Of a DNA stretch of 64,000 bases, positions 26,133 to 35,450 are shown piece after piece; position 1 is the stretch's first letter; every line of letters begins with the position of its first letter. This DNA is from Saprospiraceae bacterium (GTDB lineage: Bacteria; Bacteroidota; Bacteroidia; Chitinophagales; Saprospiraceae): NCBI GenBank assembly GCA_020627785.1, contig JAHDGF010000018.1, positions 17,257 through 81,256 on the forward strand, in the 5' to 3' direction. A model generated the notes under the pieces. The model was not told the origin of the DNA. It saw nothing but the letters and a program-made list of their open reading frames with translations, and did no database searches. The position numbers and the translations under genes were made by a program.

Positions 26133-28736
26133 TTGAGGTATTTAAAAAATATTACCCCCTTCCTTTTTCTCATCTTTTGGTTGAGCTGCGGAAATGCTGA
26201 TCATCAGGATCTTACCAACAGGAAAGGTGCACTATCAAAGATTCAGTTGAATCCATTGGAATACAATTTACAAAATCTTCCAAAAGATTCTCTGGTCTCG
26301 TATTTAATTAATCTCATTGATTCCAACCAAAAATTTGATTTAAATAGTCAATTACAATTAGTTGATGCATTAAGTGATAATAAAATTGAAGTAGACTCCA
26401 GTTTTTTTCATCCAGACGTTTGGATAATTTATCAGTTACTAGCTATAGGTGATCACTTAAAGGAAGGCGATATTTTTGATCTTCTTGAGGATTTAAAATT
26501 GTCAAGCATCTGCGGTGTCTACCCTCAAATTTGCTATTACTTAGAACTAAGATTTGAGGAGACATTCAGTCAAGAAGCACAAGATTATTTACAAAAACTT
26601 GATTATCATTTTAATGATTTCACTGATTTATTTTTGACAATAAAGTTTTTGCATCAAGTAGGATATAAGGTGTACTTATTGGGAATAGACCTTTCTTTAA
26701 GTAGTTTTTTTAAAGCCTTCCATTTGTTAGAATCTTTAGAAATATATGATGATTGTCCGAGGTTAATCGCAACAATTAACTCCGAACTAGTAATATCAAT
26801 TCAAAATCATGAGCGTGATTTCAGACCTTTAAAAAACGATCAAATAAATAAAGCTGAATCAATTTTGAAAAAACTTAAAGAACAATCAAAATTGAAATTA
26901 ATACAGCGGGAAAAAAATAAAAAATTAGGTATTGAAAATTATTCAATTGCTTGGATTGACGCATCTACTTTGGATAATAAAACTAAAAGATATCTTGCTA
27001 CAGATGTTGCTTTCGAAGCCTGGGGTGCAAATCCTCAAATGGCTTCTGAATATTTGAAATATGCTCTTGAAATTCAAAATCAAAACACTTGTTCTGAAAT
27101 TAATTCTGTAATTAAAAATTATTTACTCGTAATGCTAATGGAGTCTGACGACAGCCAAGAAGCAGAAAAGCTATTAATGGAGCTAAATGATTTTAGTGAT
27201 TGTAAAGGATCTGAATTATTGAATAGACGGTTCCAAAACATCAACTACCAACCAGAGGTTCTCTCTTTATTAAATCCAAATTATGATAGAACTCAGCTGA
27301 TTGATTCTTTATATTTACACCGAGCACTCGGCGATGAACTATTCAAAGATCAACCAGATCACCTTGGAGATTTTTATGCCATTAATGCCATTAAAATTTA
27401 TAAATACCTTTCTGAATTAAAAGAACTCAAGCCAAAATATAAATCACTCGCGCTTGAACTCATGAACAATACTAAGCAACGTGAATTCAATCGAATCAGA
27501 AAGTTAAGTGAAGATGAAGACGCAAGCGAATCAGACCAAAGGTTAAAGGAACTGCTCAACGAAATTGATTATTTCAACAAGCCTAAAGACTATAGTGATC
27601 CTATCTATCCTGAAATTTTCCAACGCGCACTCCAAGCACACATTAACCATTCGGAGGTTGTTGCTGAAAGTCCTGCAGTAACAAAAGACTATTCCCAATA
27701 CGTAAATTCAACTGCTGTGAAAAACCAGACCTTAAATTTTATTAATAGCATTGGAGTGTATGCAGGTTACATATATAATACCAAAGGTCTTCAAATTTTT
27801 GAGTGGGATCAAGGGGTAGTTGATTCACTAGCGATAAGTCTTCAAGAAAAAATATTAGATAAAAAACCATACGCGGAAGAAGTGAAAAGGTTTAAAAACA
27901 TCTTGTTTGAATCCTTAGAGATTGACACAACCGAAGATATTACCATCATTCCAGATGGTCCACTCGCAGGCTTACCATTTGAATTATTGCTTAATCAGGA
28001 GCTGAGTTACGACTATGAATTAAAGACTGAGAAAGCAGAAAAAATCTTGATTGATCAAAATCAGACAACACTAATTAGTTACAGTAATGAAAAAACCATC
28101 TTAAAGGAAATGCAAGCGCAAGAAGATTCAATGGTTAGAGTTAGAACTGCTCAAGTCGAGAGATCAGATTATGAAGAATTAACTTACGGTTTCATAGAAT
28201 GTAATTCTATTAATGAATTACTGGACGAAGACCCAGCACTTTATGCAGGCGATCAGGCCAACAAAGAGAACTTTTTTAAAGCTTTTAATCAAGACCTTCT
28301 ACATGTCTCTGCACATGCCTATACCAATGCAGAAAGTAAATACGATAACTACATCATTCTTAGAAATGAGGATTCTTCACCAAAGAAAATATACAGCTAT
28401 GAAATAGAAACCCACGGGCCTAGCCCCAAAGTCGTCATCCTCTCTGCTTGTCAGACTGGTATCGGCTCATTCACAGAAGGGGTAGGGACTTATTCCATCT
28501 CACGAGCTTTCATTACCAACGGCTCAGAAGCCGTTATTAAAACCCTCTGGAAAATCAACGATCTTACAAGCAAAGAATTCATGGTTCAGTTGTATAAACA
28601 CTGGCTAAAAGGCTTCTCGCTCCAAGAAGCTCTGAACCTTACAAAGTCCGATTTTAAAAGGAATAATCGATATACAGCCTTCGATTGGGCAGGCTTCATC
28701 CTTGAAGGCAATGGGAATATCTACCTGGAACAATAA
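26133..28736 (+). CDS. CHAT-domain (caspase-like) protease with lipoprotein-type leader
   Basis: The 867-residue protein starts at TTG. This start gives a hydrophobic leader ending WLSCGNA, so the protein is probably a lipoprotein. Residues about 40-530 are helical and TPR-like. The C-terminal CHAT domain (about 560-867) has the catalytic His in HVSAHA (His728) and Cys in LSACQTG (Cys773), followed by GVGTYSISRAFITNGSEAVIKTLWKI and the terminal AFDWAGFILEGN. CHAT proteases are caspase/separase relatives; many Bacteroidota copies are fused to TPRs. It is divergent from the HEXXH lipoprotein operon, with start codons 8 bp apart. An extracytoplasmic CHAT peptidase would be unusual. Confidence 0.82.
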   Translation: MRYLKNITPFLFLIFWLSCGNADHQDLTNRKGALSKIQLNPLEYNLQNLPKDSLVSYLINLIDSNQKFDLNSQLQLVDALSDNKIEVDSSFFHPDVWIIYQLLAIGDHLKEGDIFDLLEDLKLSSICGVYPQICYYLELRFEETFSQEAQDYLQKLDYHFNDFTDLFLTIKFLHQVGYKVYLLGIDLSLSSFFKAFHLLESLEIYDDCPRLIATINSELVISIQNHERDFRPLKNDQINKAESILKKLKEQSKLKLIQREKNKKLGIENYSIAWIDASTLDNKTKRYLATDVAFEAWGANPQMASEYLKYALEIQNQNTCSEINSVIKNYLLVMLMESDDSQEAEKLLMELNDFSDCKGSELLNRRFQNINYQPEVLSLLNPNYDRTQLIDSLYLHRALGDELFKDQPDHLGDFYAINAIKIYKYLSELKELKPKYKSLALELMNNTKQREFNRIRKLSEDEDASESDQRLKELLNEIDYFNKPKDYSDPIYPEIFQRALQAHINHSEVVAESPAVTKDYSQYVNSTAVKNQTLNFINSIGVYAGYIYNTKGLQIFEWDQGVVDSLAISLQEKILDKKPYAEEVKRFKNILFESLEIDTTEDITIIPDGPLAGLPFELLLNQELSYDYELKTEKAEKILIDQNQTTLISYSNEKTILKEMQAQEDSMVRVRTAQVERSDYEELTYGFIECNSINELLDEDPALYAGDQANKENFFKAFNQDLLHVSAHAYTNAESKYDNYIILRNEDSSPKKIYSYEIETHGPSPKVVILSACQTGIGSFTEGVGTYSISRAFITNGSEAVIKTLWKINDLTSKEFMVQLYKHWLKGFSLQEALNLTKSDFKRNNRYTAFDWAGFILEGNGNIYLEQ

Positions 28737-28802
28737 TCTAGGCACAGATTCTTAAAACCTTCCTGCTCGAATTATGTTACATTAGCAACTCAATAAGGAA
28801 CA

Positions 28803-29780
28803 TTGGCAGTTAAGGCAATCAATAGCATAAAAGCTCCCATCGCGGATGAACTTCTGAAGTTTGAAGAACATTTCCGCAATGCCATGAAGTCTAAAGTCGC
28901 CCTTCTAGATAAAATCATGTATTATATTGTTCAGAAAAAGGGGAAACAGGTAAGACCAATGCTCGTTTTCCTCTGCGCCAAGTCTTGCGGACAGATAAAC
29001 GATTCTACCTATACTGCCGCCTCACTTATTGAATTGGTACATACCGCCAGCCTCGTACACGATGACGTGGTCGATGATTCTAATGAAAGACGTGGCGCAT
29101 TCTCTATTAATGCACTTTGGAAGAATAAAATTGCTGTACTTGTAGGTGATTACCTTTTAACTAAAGGCTTATTTATCGCTCTCGATAATGACGAGTATGA
29201 GCAGTTAAAAATCTTAAGTGGTGCTGTAAAAGAAATAACCGAAGGAGAATTACTACAATTTGAAAAGTCCAGAAAGTTAGACATTGATGAAGCAGACTAC
29301 TTCAAGGTCATTAGGCAGAAGACCGCTTCTTTGATCGCCGCTTCTTGTAAAGCTGGAGCCGTATCTACAACCAAGAATCAGGAGTACATTGACGCCATCT
29401 ATAATTTCGGTGAAGACATCGGAATTGCCTTCCAGATAAAAGATGACATCTTCGATTATGGAACCAACATCATTGGAAAGCCACGAGGCATTGACATTAA
29501 AGAAAAGAAAATGACCCTACCTTTGATTTATGCCTTAAATCAATCAAGTAAGAGCGTCAAGCGCAAATACATTAAATACATTAAGAAGGATAGTAAAAAC
29601 TCCAAAAAGGTAAAAGAGATCATCGATCATGTTCACAAAATGGGTGGTCTAGAATATGCGCAGGAAAAAATGCTAGAGTATAAAGCAAAAGCATTATCTC
29701 ACATTTCCATTATCCCAGATTCAGAATCCAAACAAGCCCTCCTAAAACTCGTCGACTATATTGTTGAGCGCAAGCACTAA
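28803..29780 (+). CDS. ispB: Long-chain polyprenyl diphosphate synthase
   Basis: Elongates isoprenoid diphosphates with IPP to build the side chain of menaquinone. The 325-residue protein starts at TTG and contains the first Asp-rich motif LVHDDVVDD (DDxxD) and the second KDDIFDYG, with GKQVRPMLVFL near the N-terminus. The symbol follows the octaprenyl synthase family; chain length cannot be read from sequence. It lies 66 bp after the CHAT gene. A tandem hairpin repeat follows its stop. Confidence 0.85.
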   Translation: MAVKAINSIKAPIADELLKFEEHFRNAMKSKVALLDKIMYYIVQKKGKQVRPMLVFLCAKSCGQINDSTYTAASLIELVHTASLVHDDVVDDSNERRGAFSINALWKNKIAVLVGDYLLTKGLFIALDNDEYEQLKILSGAVKEITEGELLQFEKSRKLDIDEADYFKVIRQKTASLIAASCKAGAVSTTKNQEYIDAIYNFGEDIGIAFQIKDDIFDYGTNIIGKPRGIDIKEKKMTLPLIYALNQSSKSVKRKYIKYIKKDSKNSKKVKEIIDHVHKMGGLEYAQEKMLEYKAKALSHISIIPDSESKQALLKLVDYIVERKH

Positions 29781-29791
29781 TCCCATTACCA

Positions 29792-30007
29792 CATGCTACA
29801 GCGTAGCATTATATGTATAAGCATAACTTCGGTCGCTCTCAAACCCCAAGTTCTCTACTTTTCTCATCTCATACTTCTGATTACTTCTCATGCTGCAGCG
29901 TAGCATTATATATAAGTATAACTTCGGTCGCTCTCAAAACCCACGTTCTCTACTCTTCTTATACTTCTGATCACTCCTCATGCTACTGCGTAGCATTATA
30001 TGTATAA
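29792..30007. repeat. Intergenic tandem repeat, units of about 97 and 90 bp plus a partial unit, each headed by a hairpin
   Basis: Three units start at 29792, 29889 and 29979; the third is truncated after about 29 bp. Each opens with a 7-bp stem and 3-nt loop, ATGCTAC-AGC-GTAGCAT in unit 1, ATGCTAC-TGC-GTAGCAT in unit 3, and a version with one G-T wobble in unit 2. The stem is followed by an AT-rich stretch, then ACTTCGGTCGCTCTCAAA and TTCTCTACT. The array fills the gap between two convergent genes, so it may act as a multi-hairpin terminator or 3' processing signal. The spacers are themselves repeats, so it is not a CRISPR array. Confidence 0.8.
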
Positions 30008-30037
30008 CATTAGGCCACACCAACACCCTCGTTATTT

Positions 30038-30964
30038 CTAATACCCTCGCTCCATACTTACAACATTCAATAATTCCCTCCCTTCACGCATCCGACGTAT
30101 GTTCTCAAATACCTGCTTACGGGCCGTTTCAATATTTGTGATGCTGGCAATGTGTGGAGTCATAAAAACCTTGGGGTGCTCCCAAAATGAATGCTCTTTG
30201 TCTAGAGGCTCTTCATGAAATACATCTAGGCAAGCCCCTGATAAATGTTCTTGATCTAGTGCAGTCAATAGATCTTCATCAACCAAATGTGGTCCGCGAC
30301 CTAGGTTAATCAAATAAGAACCTTTTTTCATCTTTTCAAATAAAGATTGGTTTAAGAATCCTCTGGTGTCATTGGTTAGAGGTAGCAGGTTGAGAAGATA
30401 ATCCGTTTGCGAAAGCATATGAGTAAGGTCAGCTTCGCCACTAAAGCATTCAACACCATCTATTTTTTTCTCTGATCTAGACCAACCCTTAACCTGAAAT
30501 CCAAGGACCGATAATTTTTGCGCAACAATAGATCCGATGACACCAAGACCAAGGATTGAAACTACCTTATTAGGAATCGTAGAATACCGACGTTCCTTCC
30601 ACTGTTTTTCTTTTTGCTGATCGCGGTAAAACGTTAATCGCTTCATATCTGCAAGAATGGTCGCTAAGGCAAATTCATACATGTCCACCGAAAGTTGCGG
30701 ATCAATAATTCGTGCAATCATTGCTTGTTCCACTGCATTGTCCCTATCGAAAATATGATCAACTCCTGCTCCAAGCGATTGAATCACTTTAAGGTTAGGT
30801 AGCGTTTGTAGCAGACGATGCGGAGCTTTCCAACAGGCAATAAATTCTATGGCATCAGGATATGTAAATGGATACAAATCCACCTGATCTTCTCCGAATT
30901 CTTCAGCCAATGCCCTGAACCATGATTCACCAATTTTAGTCCGATTACAATAAACCCCAATCAT
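30038..30964 (-). CDS. D-2-hydroxyacid dehydrogenase, glyoxylate/hydroxypyruvate reductase type
   Basis: The 308-residue protein matches the GhrA-like branch of the D-isomer 2-hydroxyacid dehydrogenases. It has a Rossmann motif GLGVIGSIVAQKL (about 144-156), the catalytic Arg region INLGRGPHLVDEDLL, a conserved Glu in DVFHEEPL and His in TPHIASITN. It would reduce glyoxylate or hydroxypyruvate with NAD(P)H in the cytoplasm. Its start overlaps the stop of the YbaK-like gene by one base, so the two are translated together. Confidence 0.85.
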   Translation of the reverse strand: MIGVYCNRTKIGESWFRALAEEFGEDQVDLYPFTYPDAIEFIACWKAPHRLLQTLPNLKVIQSLGAGVDHIFDRDNAVEQAMIARIIDPQLSVDMYEFALATILADMKRLTFYRDQQKEKQWKERRYSTIPNKVVSILGLGVIGSIVAQKLSVLGFQVKGWSRSEKKIDGVECFSGEADLTHMLSQTDYLLNLLPLTNDTRGFLNQSLFEKMKKGSYLINLGRGPHLVDEDLLTALDQEHLSGACLDVFHEEPLDKEHSFWEHPKVFMTPHIASITNIETARKQVFENIRRMREGRELLNVVSMERGY

Positions 30965-31455
30965 TATTCTTCTGAATCTTTTATAAAATCAAATTCAATC
31001 GCTCCACTAATCTTTATATAATCAACATAGGACATGCTGATCGATTGCGTCAAGGATCCAGCATTAAAATTTATGATTTCACTTTTCCCTAGACTAGGAT
31101 CAACATATAATTCTAAATCTAAGACAGGATGCCCGAAAGGTGGTACGGAGCCTGGAACCAGACCCGTCATTTCCATTAATTCTTCAGCGGTTGCAAATCT
31201 TGTTTTCTTAACTCGATGTCCATGATGCTTGAAATAATTCTTCACCATCTTAGGATCTAATCTTTGATTTGCCGGAAGGACAAAAATTTTAAATGCATCT
31301 TGGACCTTGTAAACAATGGCCTTTGCACCAGAAGCCAAATCATCGCCACGTTCTCTAGCAGAATCCTCAGAGGTAAGAGTAGGTGCATGTTCCTTAGTGC
31401 CAAAATTTACACCATGATCATTTAAAAATTCTACAATCTTATCGAATACACTCAA
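30964..31455 (-). CDS. YbaK/EbsC-family aminoacyl-tRNA deacylase-like protein
   Basis: The 163-residue single-domain protein resembles the YbaK/ProRS editing domain that hydrolyses mischarged tRNAs. Landmarks are KAIVYKVQDAFKIFVLPANQRLD, the conserved Lys region KTRFATAEELMEMTGLVPGSVPPFG and YVDPSL. It overlaps the downstream dehydrogenase by one base and its start overlaps the upstream T9SS gene stop by 4 bases. That tight packing suggests one transcript, although the products look unrelated. Confidence 0.82.
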   Translation of the reverse strand: MSVFDKIVEFLNDHGVNFGTKEHAPTLTSEDSARERGDDLASGAKAIVYKVQDAFKIFVLPANQRLDPKMVKNYFKHHGHRVKKTRFATAEELMEMTGLVPGSVPPFGHPVLDLELYVDPSLGKSEIINFNAGSLTQSISMSYVDYIKISGAIEFDFIKDSEE

Positions 31456-33635
31456 AGTCCAACAACAAATTTCATCAAGTAATCCATTGTTCCATCATTA
31501 ACGACCAATAAGTATAAACCAGCATTTAAATTAGACACATCAAACTTAATTTCTTGATTCACATTTCTCAAAGTTTCGGACAAGTATTCAATCCCACTAG
31601 CATGCCCAATAATTTTAATCTCCAGTTCAGAACCTTTCAATGAATGAATCAAACTCAATTGATCTATGGCCGGGTTAGGAAATAATTCAATGTTGGCTAA
31701 CGCTGTCTCGCTAACATTACTTGTCCCTTCAATACCTAGCATTCGAGAATCTCTACTGCCATAATTTCCTAAAAACTCTGCAATGATTCCTTCGTTGTTA
31801 TTTCTGATTCTAAAATATGGCGTAATCGTATTAAAACCGCCATTTGGGAATCCATTATTTCCACCGTCTAATAACGTAACTGTATAGCAGTTACCTGCTG
31901 GAAGAAAAATGTCTTCTTGAATTGGTTCATTGCTCGTGTATGCACCTGGATCGAGTAAAGAAGGGTTACTTTGTTCTGGGCCATTTTCTTTGACCAATTC
32001 ATTGCCACCACTATAAAGAATTTCATCTTCCTCATTGGTGATTTCCCAATACAATTCAAAGCCTCCCATGCCAGTAAAAATATCCACAACCCAATTTTGG
32101 TAAATGCTACTATTTCTATCGATGGCTTGAGAGATGCTGTTGCTAAAAACATAATCATCAGCGATACCATTTACCTCTGCTATCGTGAAAGTTAAAACCT
32201 CATCTTCGATCACAGTAATTTCATCAAGGGTAACTGTGCGCGTTTGATAAGGAGGAATGTCTATTTCTACATAAGAATCATTAAAGCTGCTATTCTGTCC
32301 TTCTACTTGAATCAATAAATTTTGAATAGACTCAGCACCGATATTTTTTACGCGGAGCATGGGCTCAAAGGATTGTTCAGAGCAGAATTGATCGAAATTT
32401 ATTAAAGTTGAAGTAACCAATGCATTACTAGCAATATGATCGGCTCCGTTTACTGAAATTGGGTCAAAAACCTCTCTATTAAAATCTCCACCCTCTAGAA
32501 TAATTTCCCCTTCTTCATTTTTTACTAGATAGAAGCCTCCTAATCCTAAGCCATTCAATCCAGAGTCGTATACATGCAATGCGTAACATCCGTCTTCTGG
32601 TAGCACAAGCTCGTGTGTGTATAATGTGTTGACTGAGAGATATGCACCATCATTTGTTGCTCCCGGAATATACGCACCCTGATTTCCTCCGTAATAAAGT
32701 ACTTCATCATTTTCATTCAATACCTCCCAGTAAGTTTCAAATGGACTTGATCCTATCATTAACTCCAAATTATAAACATTACTATTTTGGTCTTCAGCTA
32801 TTTTTATGGCAGCTATATAAGAGTTATCTCCAAGCAATCCATTGTCTTCCAAATCATTTGGTAATTCTATGGTAGCCTCCAATTCTGTGCTCGTAAGAAA
32901 GCCTAATGGGGTCACTGAAATCTCTCCAATTTCATAAGTGTTCAATCCAAGAAATTCAGTAGTTTTAAAAACTTCAATTCCAGAAAAATTCATGGTCAAG
33001 GTTACTTCTTCAATAAACTCACTCCCTAAATTCTGAACATAAACAACGGGTTCCGTTGATACCTGATTACAATATAAACCTTCCGCTCCATCATAAGCTA
33101 TAAGGCTCACATTGTAATTCCCTGTTTGTGAAGGACAGGTTTGAATTTCATTGTAAAAAGTCTCTATGGGACTATTGATGGGTCGATAGGTTTTTCTATC
33201 TGGGCAGATCATAAAGAGGGTAGGGAAAAAACTAATTTCAAACGCTTCCGCAATGTCCCTGCTTTCAATGATCGGATAATGTGTCCCTTCTACCCAGTCT
33301 CCCAAGGTGCTATCACCCGTGCCAAATAAATCCTCTAAGGTCGTATCCTCGTCTCCCTCAATTAAAAATACCATTAATTCATCTGTGCCATCAGGACCAT
33401 AATCAGCATACAATTCATCTAGGATTCCACTTTGATGATAATCCCAACATGGTCCACACCAGGTTGCAGAAACATCGAGGATTACGGTCTTCCCCTCTGC
33501 TAGTATGTCATAGAGATTCCATTCATTACCTTCAATATCCGTAGCAGTAAAGTTTGGAGCAAATGAACCGTTTGGAATTTGAGCAAATGCTTGAGAAGAA
33601 ATAAATAGAAGAACAAAAGCTAAGAATCTCATCAT
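31452..33635 (-). CDS. Secreted thioredoxin-like protein with T9SS type A sorting domain
   Basis: The 727-residue protein has a signal peptide (1-18), then a TlpA/AhpC-like redoxin domain (about 25-170) with the active site ATWCGPCWDYH and a cis-Pro in FFPTLFMI. Beta-sandwich segments fill the middle, including two copies of a unit with GGFxLVKNEEGEII- or GGFNTITPYFRIRNN-type endings preceded by CYxLxxxDxGxNG. The C-terminal sorting domain (about 640-727) has LFPNPAIDQLSLI and LNAGLYLLVV. It should act outside the cell as a disulfide reductase or isomerase. Its ATG directly abuts the stop of the upstream T9SS gene. Confidence 0.85.
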   Translation of the reverse strand: MMRFLAFVLLFISSQAFAQIPNGSFAPNFTATDIEGNEWNLYDILAEGKTVILDVSATWCGPCWDYHQSGILDELYADYGPDGTDELMVFLIEGDEDTTLEDLFGTGDSTLGDWVEGTHYPIIESRDIAEAFEISFFPTLFMICPDRKTYRPINSPIETFYNEIQTCPSQTGNYNVSLIAYDGAEGLYCNQVSTEPVVYVQNLGSEFIEEVTLTMNFSGIEVFKTTEFLGLNTYEIGEISVTPLGFLTSTELEATIELPNDLEDNGLLGDNSYIAAIKIAEDQNSNVYNLELMIGSSPFETYWEVLNENDEVLYYGGNQGAYIPGATNDGAYLSVNTLYTHELVLPEDGCYALHVYDSGLNGLGLGGFYLVKNEEGEIILEGGDFNREVFDPISVNGADHIASNALVTSTLINFDQFCSEQSFEPMLRVKNIGAESIQNLLIQVEGQNSSFNDSYVEIDIPPYQTRTVTLDEITVIEDEVLTFTIAEVNGIADDYVFSNSISQAIDRNSSIYQNWVVDIFTGMGGFELYWEITNEEDEILYSGGNELVKENGPEQSNPSLLDPGAYTSNEPIQEDIFLPAGNCYTVTLLDGGNNGFPNGGFNTITPYFRIRNNNEGIIAEFLGNYGSRDSRMLGIEGTSNVSETALANIELFPNPAIDQLSLIHSLKGSELEIKIIGHASGIEYLSETLRNVNQEIKFDVSNLNAGLYLLVVNDGTMDYLMKFVVGL

Positions 33636-34649
33636 TTATTTCTTTATAAATGCTTGACTAAATTCTCCATTTTGCGATTCTAAATTTAGAATGTATTCCC
33701 CACTCGTAAGTCCTTCTACGTTGAAAGTTTTCAGTTCTTGCTGGCCAGCGGTCGTCCATTTTTCTACCATTAGTATTTGACCAGAGATGCTTAATATTTT
33801 TGCTGTGATTTCTTTTGTTTCGCTCAAGGCAAATGTAATATTCAATTCATTATCTACCGGATTAGGATAAAGTTGAACTTGAATCTCACTCAACTCATTC
33901 AATTGTGATGGACCAGAAGCCTTCGTTACTAAAATATCATCTAAGGCCAATCGATTATCATCATCTGAATCATGTAGAAAGGCGATGTGAATGGTCTGAC
34001 CTACATAGTCTGCTAAGGATACACTGTGTGGTTCTAGCAACCCATAATTAATGGTCGCATCTCCCAATAAAATGTATTCTGTTAAAGTGCCTCCATCCGC
34101 ATGAAGATATCCATCAGTAAATACAAAATTACTATAATCAGTACTTTGGCTATCACCCGAAATATCATCCATGGAAGCAGCTTTGAAAAGCTCATTTGTG
34201 AACGAAGTTGAAAATCTATCGGTCGTAGAAACCAAGACAGAATAGCCATCCATATATCTTGGTAATTGATCTGGTGCAGACTTCCAGCTAAGTTCATAAC
34301 TGTCGTCTGTAATCTCCATTGCCGGCAGTACCAACCAATTTCTATTGCCCGGAAGAAAGCCTTCTAAGAACGAAATAGACATGGCCACAAAGTTTGTCTC
34401 ACCCGTGATGGGATTTACTGGGTCATGAAAAAATTCACCCCAGTACCACCGCTTTGAAACATCACTTCCAAGGATGGTTGTTAAGTCATCTTGATCTACA
34501 TTTGCCCAGGCCATTTCATCTGTCGCTTCATCGTTCATTGCCTCTACGGTATTGGTCTGAAAATTTTCGAAAAGGATGGTATCAATTTGCGAAAGCGCGG
34601 AAAATGATAAAAAGAGTGAAAGAAGGATTAATATGTTTTTCATAACCAT
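33636..34649 (-). CDS. Secreted cleaved-adhesin/choice-of-anchor-like protein with T9SS sorting domain
   Basis: The 337-residue protein starts at 34649 or, equally plausibly, at the second ATG at 34643. It has a signal peptide (LLSLFLSFSALSQ), a jelly-roll-like domain (about 25-235) with the pattern of the cleaved-adhesin/choice-of-anchor J group (TILFENFQTN, NWLVLPAMEI, HIAFLHDSDDDNRLALDDILV), and a type A sorting domain (about 255-337, LYPNPVDNELNITF, LTSGEYILNL). It leads the operon with the thioredoxin-like T9SS protein. It is likely surface attached; its ligand is unknown. Confidence 0.82.
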   Translation of the reverse strand: MVMKNILILLSLFLSFSALSQIDTILFENFQTNTVEAMNDEATDEMAWANVDQDDLTTILGSDVSKRWYWGEFFHDPVNPITGETNFVAMSISFLEGFLPGNRNWLVLPAMEITDDSYELSWKSAPDQLPRYMDGYSVLVSTTDRFSTSFTNELFKAASMDDISGDSQSTDYSNFVFTDGYLHADGGTLTEYILLGDATINYGLLEPHSVSLADYVGQTIHIAFLHDSDDDNRLALDDILVTKASGPSQLNELSEIQVQLYPNPVDNELNITFALSETKEITAKILSISGQILMVEKWTTAGQQELKTFNVEGLTSGEYILNLESQNGEFSQAFIKK

Positions 34650-34935
34650 TTATTTCTTTCCATTGAAGTTAATCAATTCTGTCAGAAATCAGCAGAAACC
34701 TAGGCTAAATGGAATGCGACTCCATTGATAAGGGTATAGGGTATTTTGAATTAAGCCTAGTCAAAGCACTTTGATTTTGCACCAAATTAATCTGATCGTT
34801 GAACTTGCACCGAGCTTCACCTTAGTTTAATGACTCATTTCTAATTCTTTTAATAATTAGGATTTAATACCTTGCCATAAAATTTGGATAAATTATTGAT
34901 GCATCCATACCATCAAACTTTTTAAATTTCTTTCT

Positions 34936-35445
34936 ATGTCGTCACAAGATCAAACTGCCTCCTTTATGATTCGTTTTACCCAACGCATCTATGAAGATGA
35001 AAATGGAGAAGCCAATGTTCAATGGAGGGGTAATGTTTCACATGTTCAAGGAAACAAACAGAAGAACTTTAGTGAATTGAAAGATGCCATGAAATTTATT
35101 CAAGACAAGTTATCAGAAATGACTCTCTCTTCCATTGAAGAAGATGTGAGTGCAGAAGAAAAGGAAGGAATCTTGAATAAGAGTCTAGACATGTGGAAAA
35201 AATTTGCGGTAAGCTATCCAAAATTAGTGGTAGATGCTATCAAAGATCCGAAAGCACAAGTGTCACAAATTCAAGATCAGATCACCAGCAAAGCAGGTGA
35301 AATTAGCAGCAGACTCGATTTAGAATCTTTAAAACCTCCTTCTAAAAATGACATCAATGCACTCTCCGGGCAAATCGCTGATCTAACATCTTTAGTCACG
35401 AAGCTTCAAAAGAAAGTAGATAAAATCGACAAAAATATATCCTAG
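34936..35445 (+). CDS. Phasin-like protein with C-terminal coiled coil
   Basis: The 169-residue soluble protein has no signal peptide. The N-terminal third is beta-like (SFMIRFTQRIYEDENGEANVQWRGNVSHV), and the middle contains LDMWKKFAVSYPKLVVDAIKDPKAQ. The last 45 residues form a heptad coiled coil (DINALSGQIADLTSLVTKLQKKVDKIDK), reminiscent of the oligomerisation ends of PHA-granule phasins. It is followed after 5 bp by the SARP/BTAD regulator and lies at the start of the lipid-storage locus. The phasin assignment is inference from architecture and context; a family search is needed. Confidence 0.55.
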   Translation: MSSQDQTASFMIRFTQRIYEDENGEANVQWRGNVSHVQGNKQKNFSELKDAMKFIQDKLSEMTLSSIEEDVSAEEKEGILNKSLDMWKKFAVSYPKLVVDAIKDPKAQVSQIQDQITSKAGEISSRLDLESLKPPSKNDINALSGQIADLTSLVTKLQKKVDKIDKNIS

Positions 35446-35450
35446 CCTCA

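Noticed and set aside
22281..28736. Accessory region as an integrated mobile element
   Set aside because: It is AT-rich and full of unassigned exported genes, but I see no integrase, transposase, terminal repeats, tRNA or attachment-site duplication.
29813..30007. 64-codon plus-strand open frame in the gap after ispB
   Set aside because: It lies entirely in the tandem hairpin repeat, its codons follow the repeat unit, and no domain or leader is visible.
29792..30007. Possible CRISPR array
   Set aside because: Spacing of 90-97 bp is too long, the intervals between hairpins are themselves repeated, and no cas genes are present; the Cas4-like nuclease at 6666 belongs to a helicase fusion.
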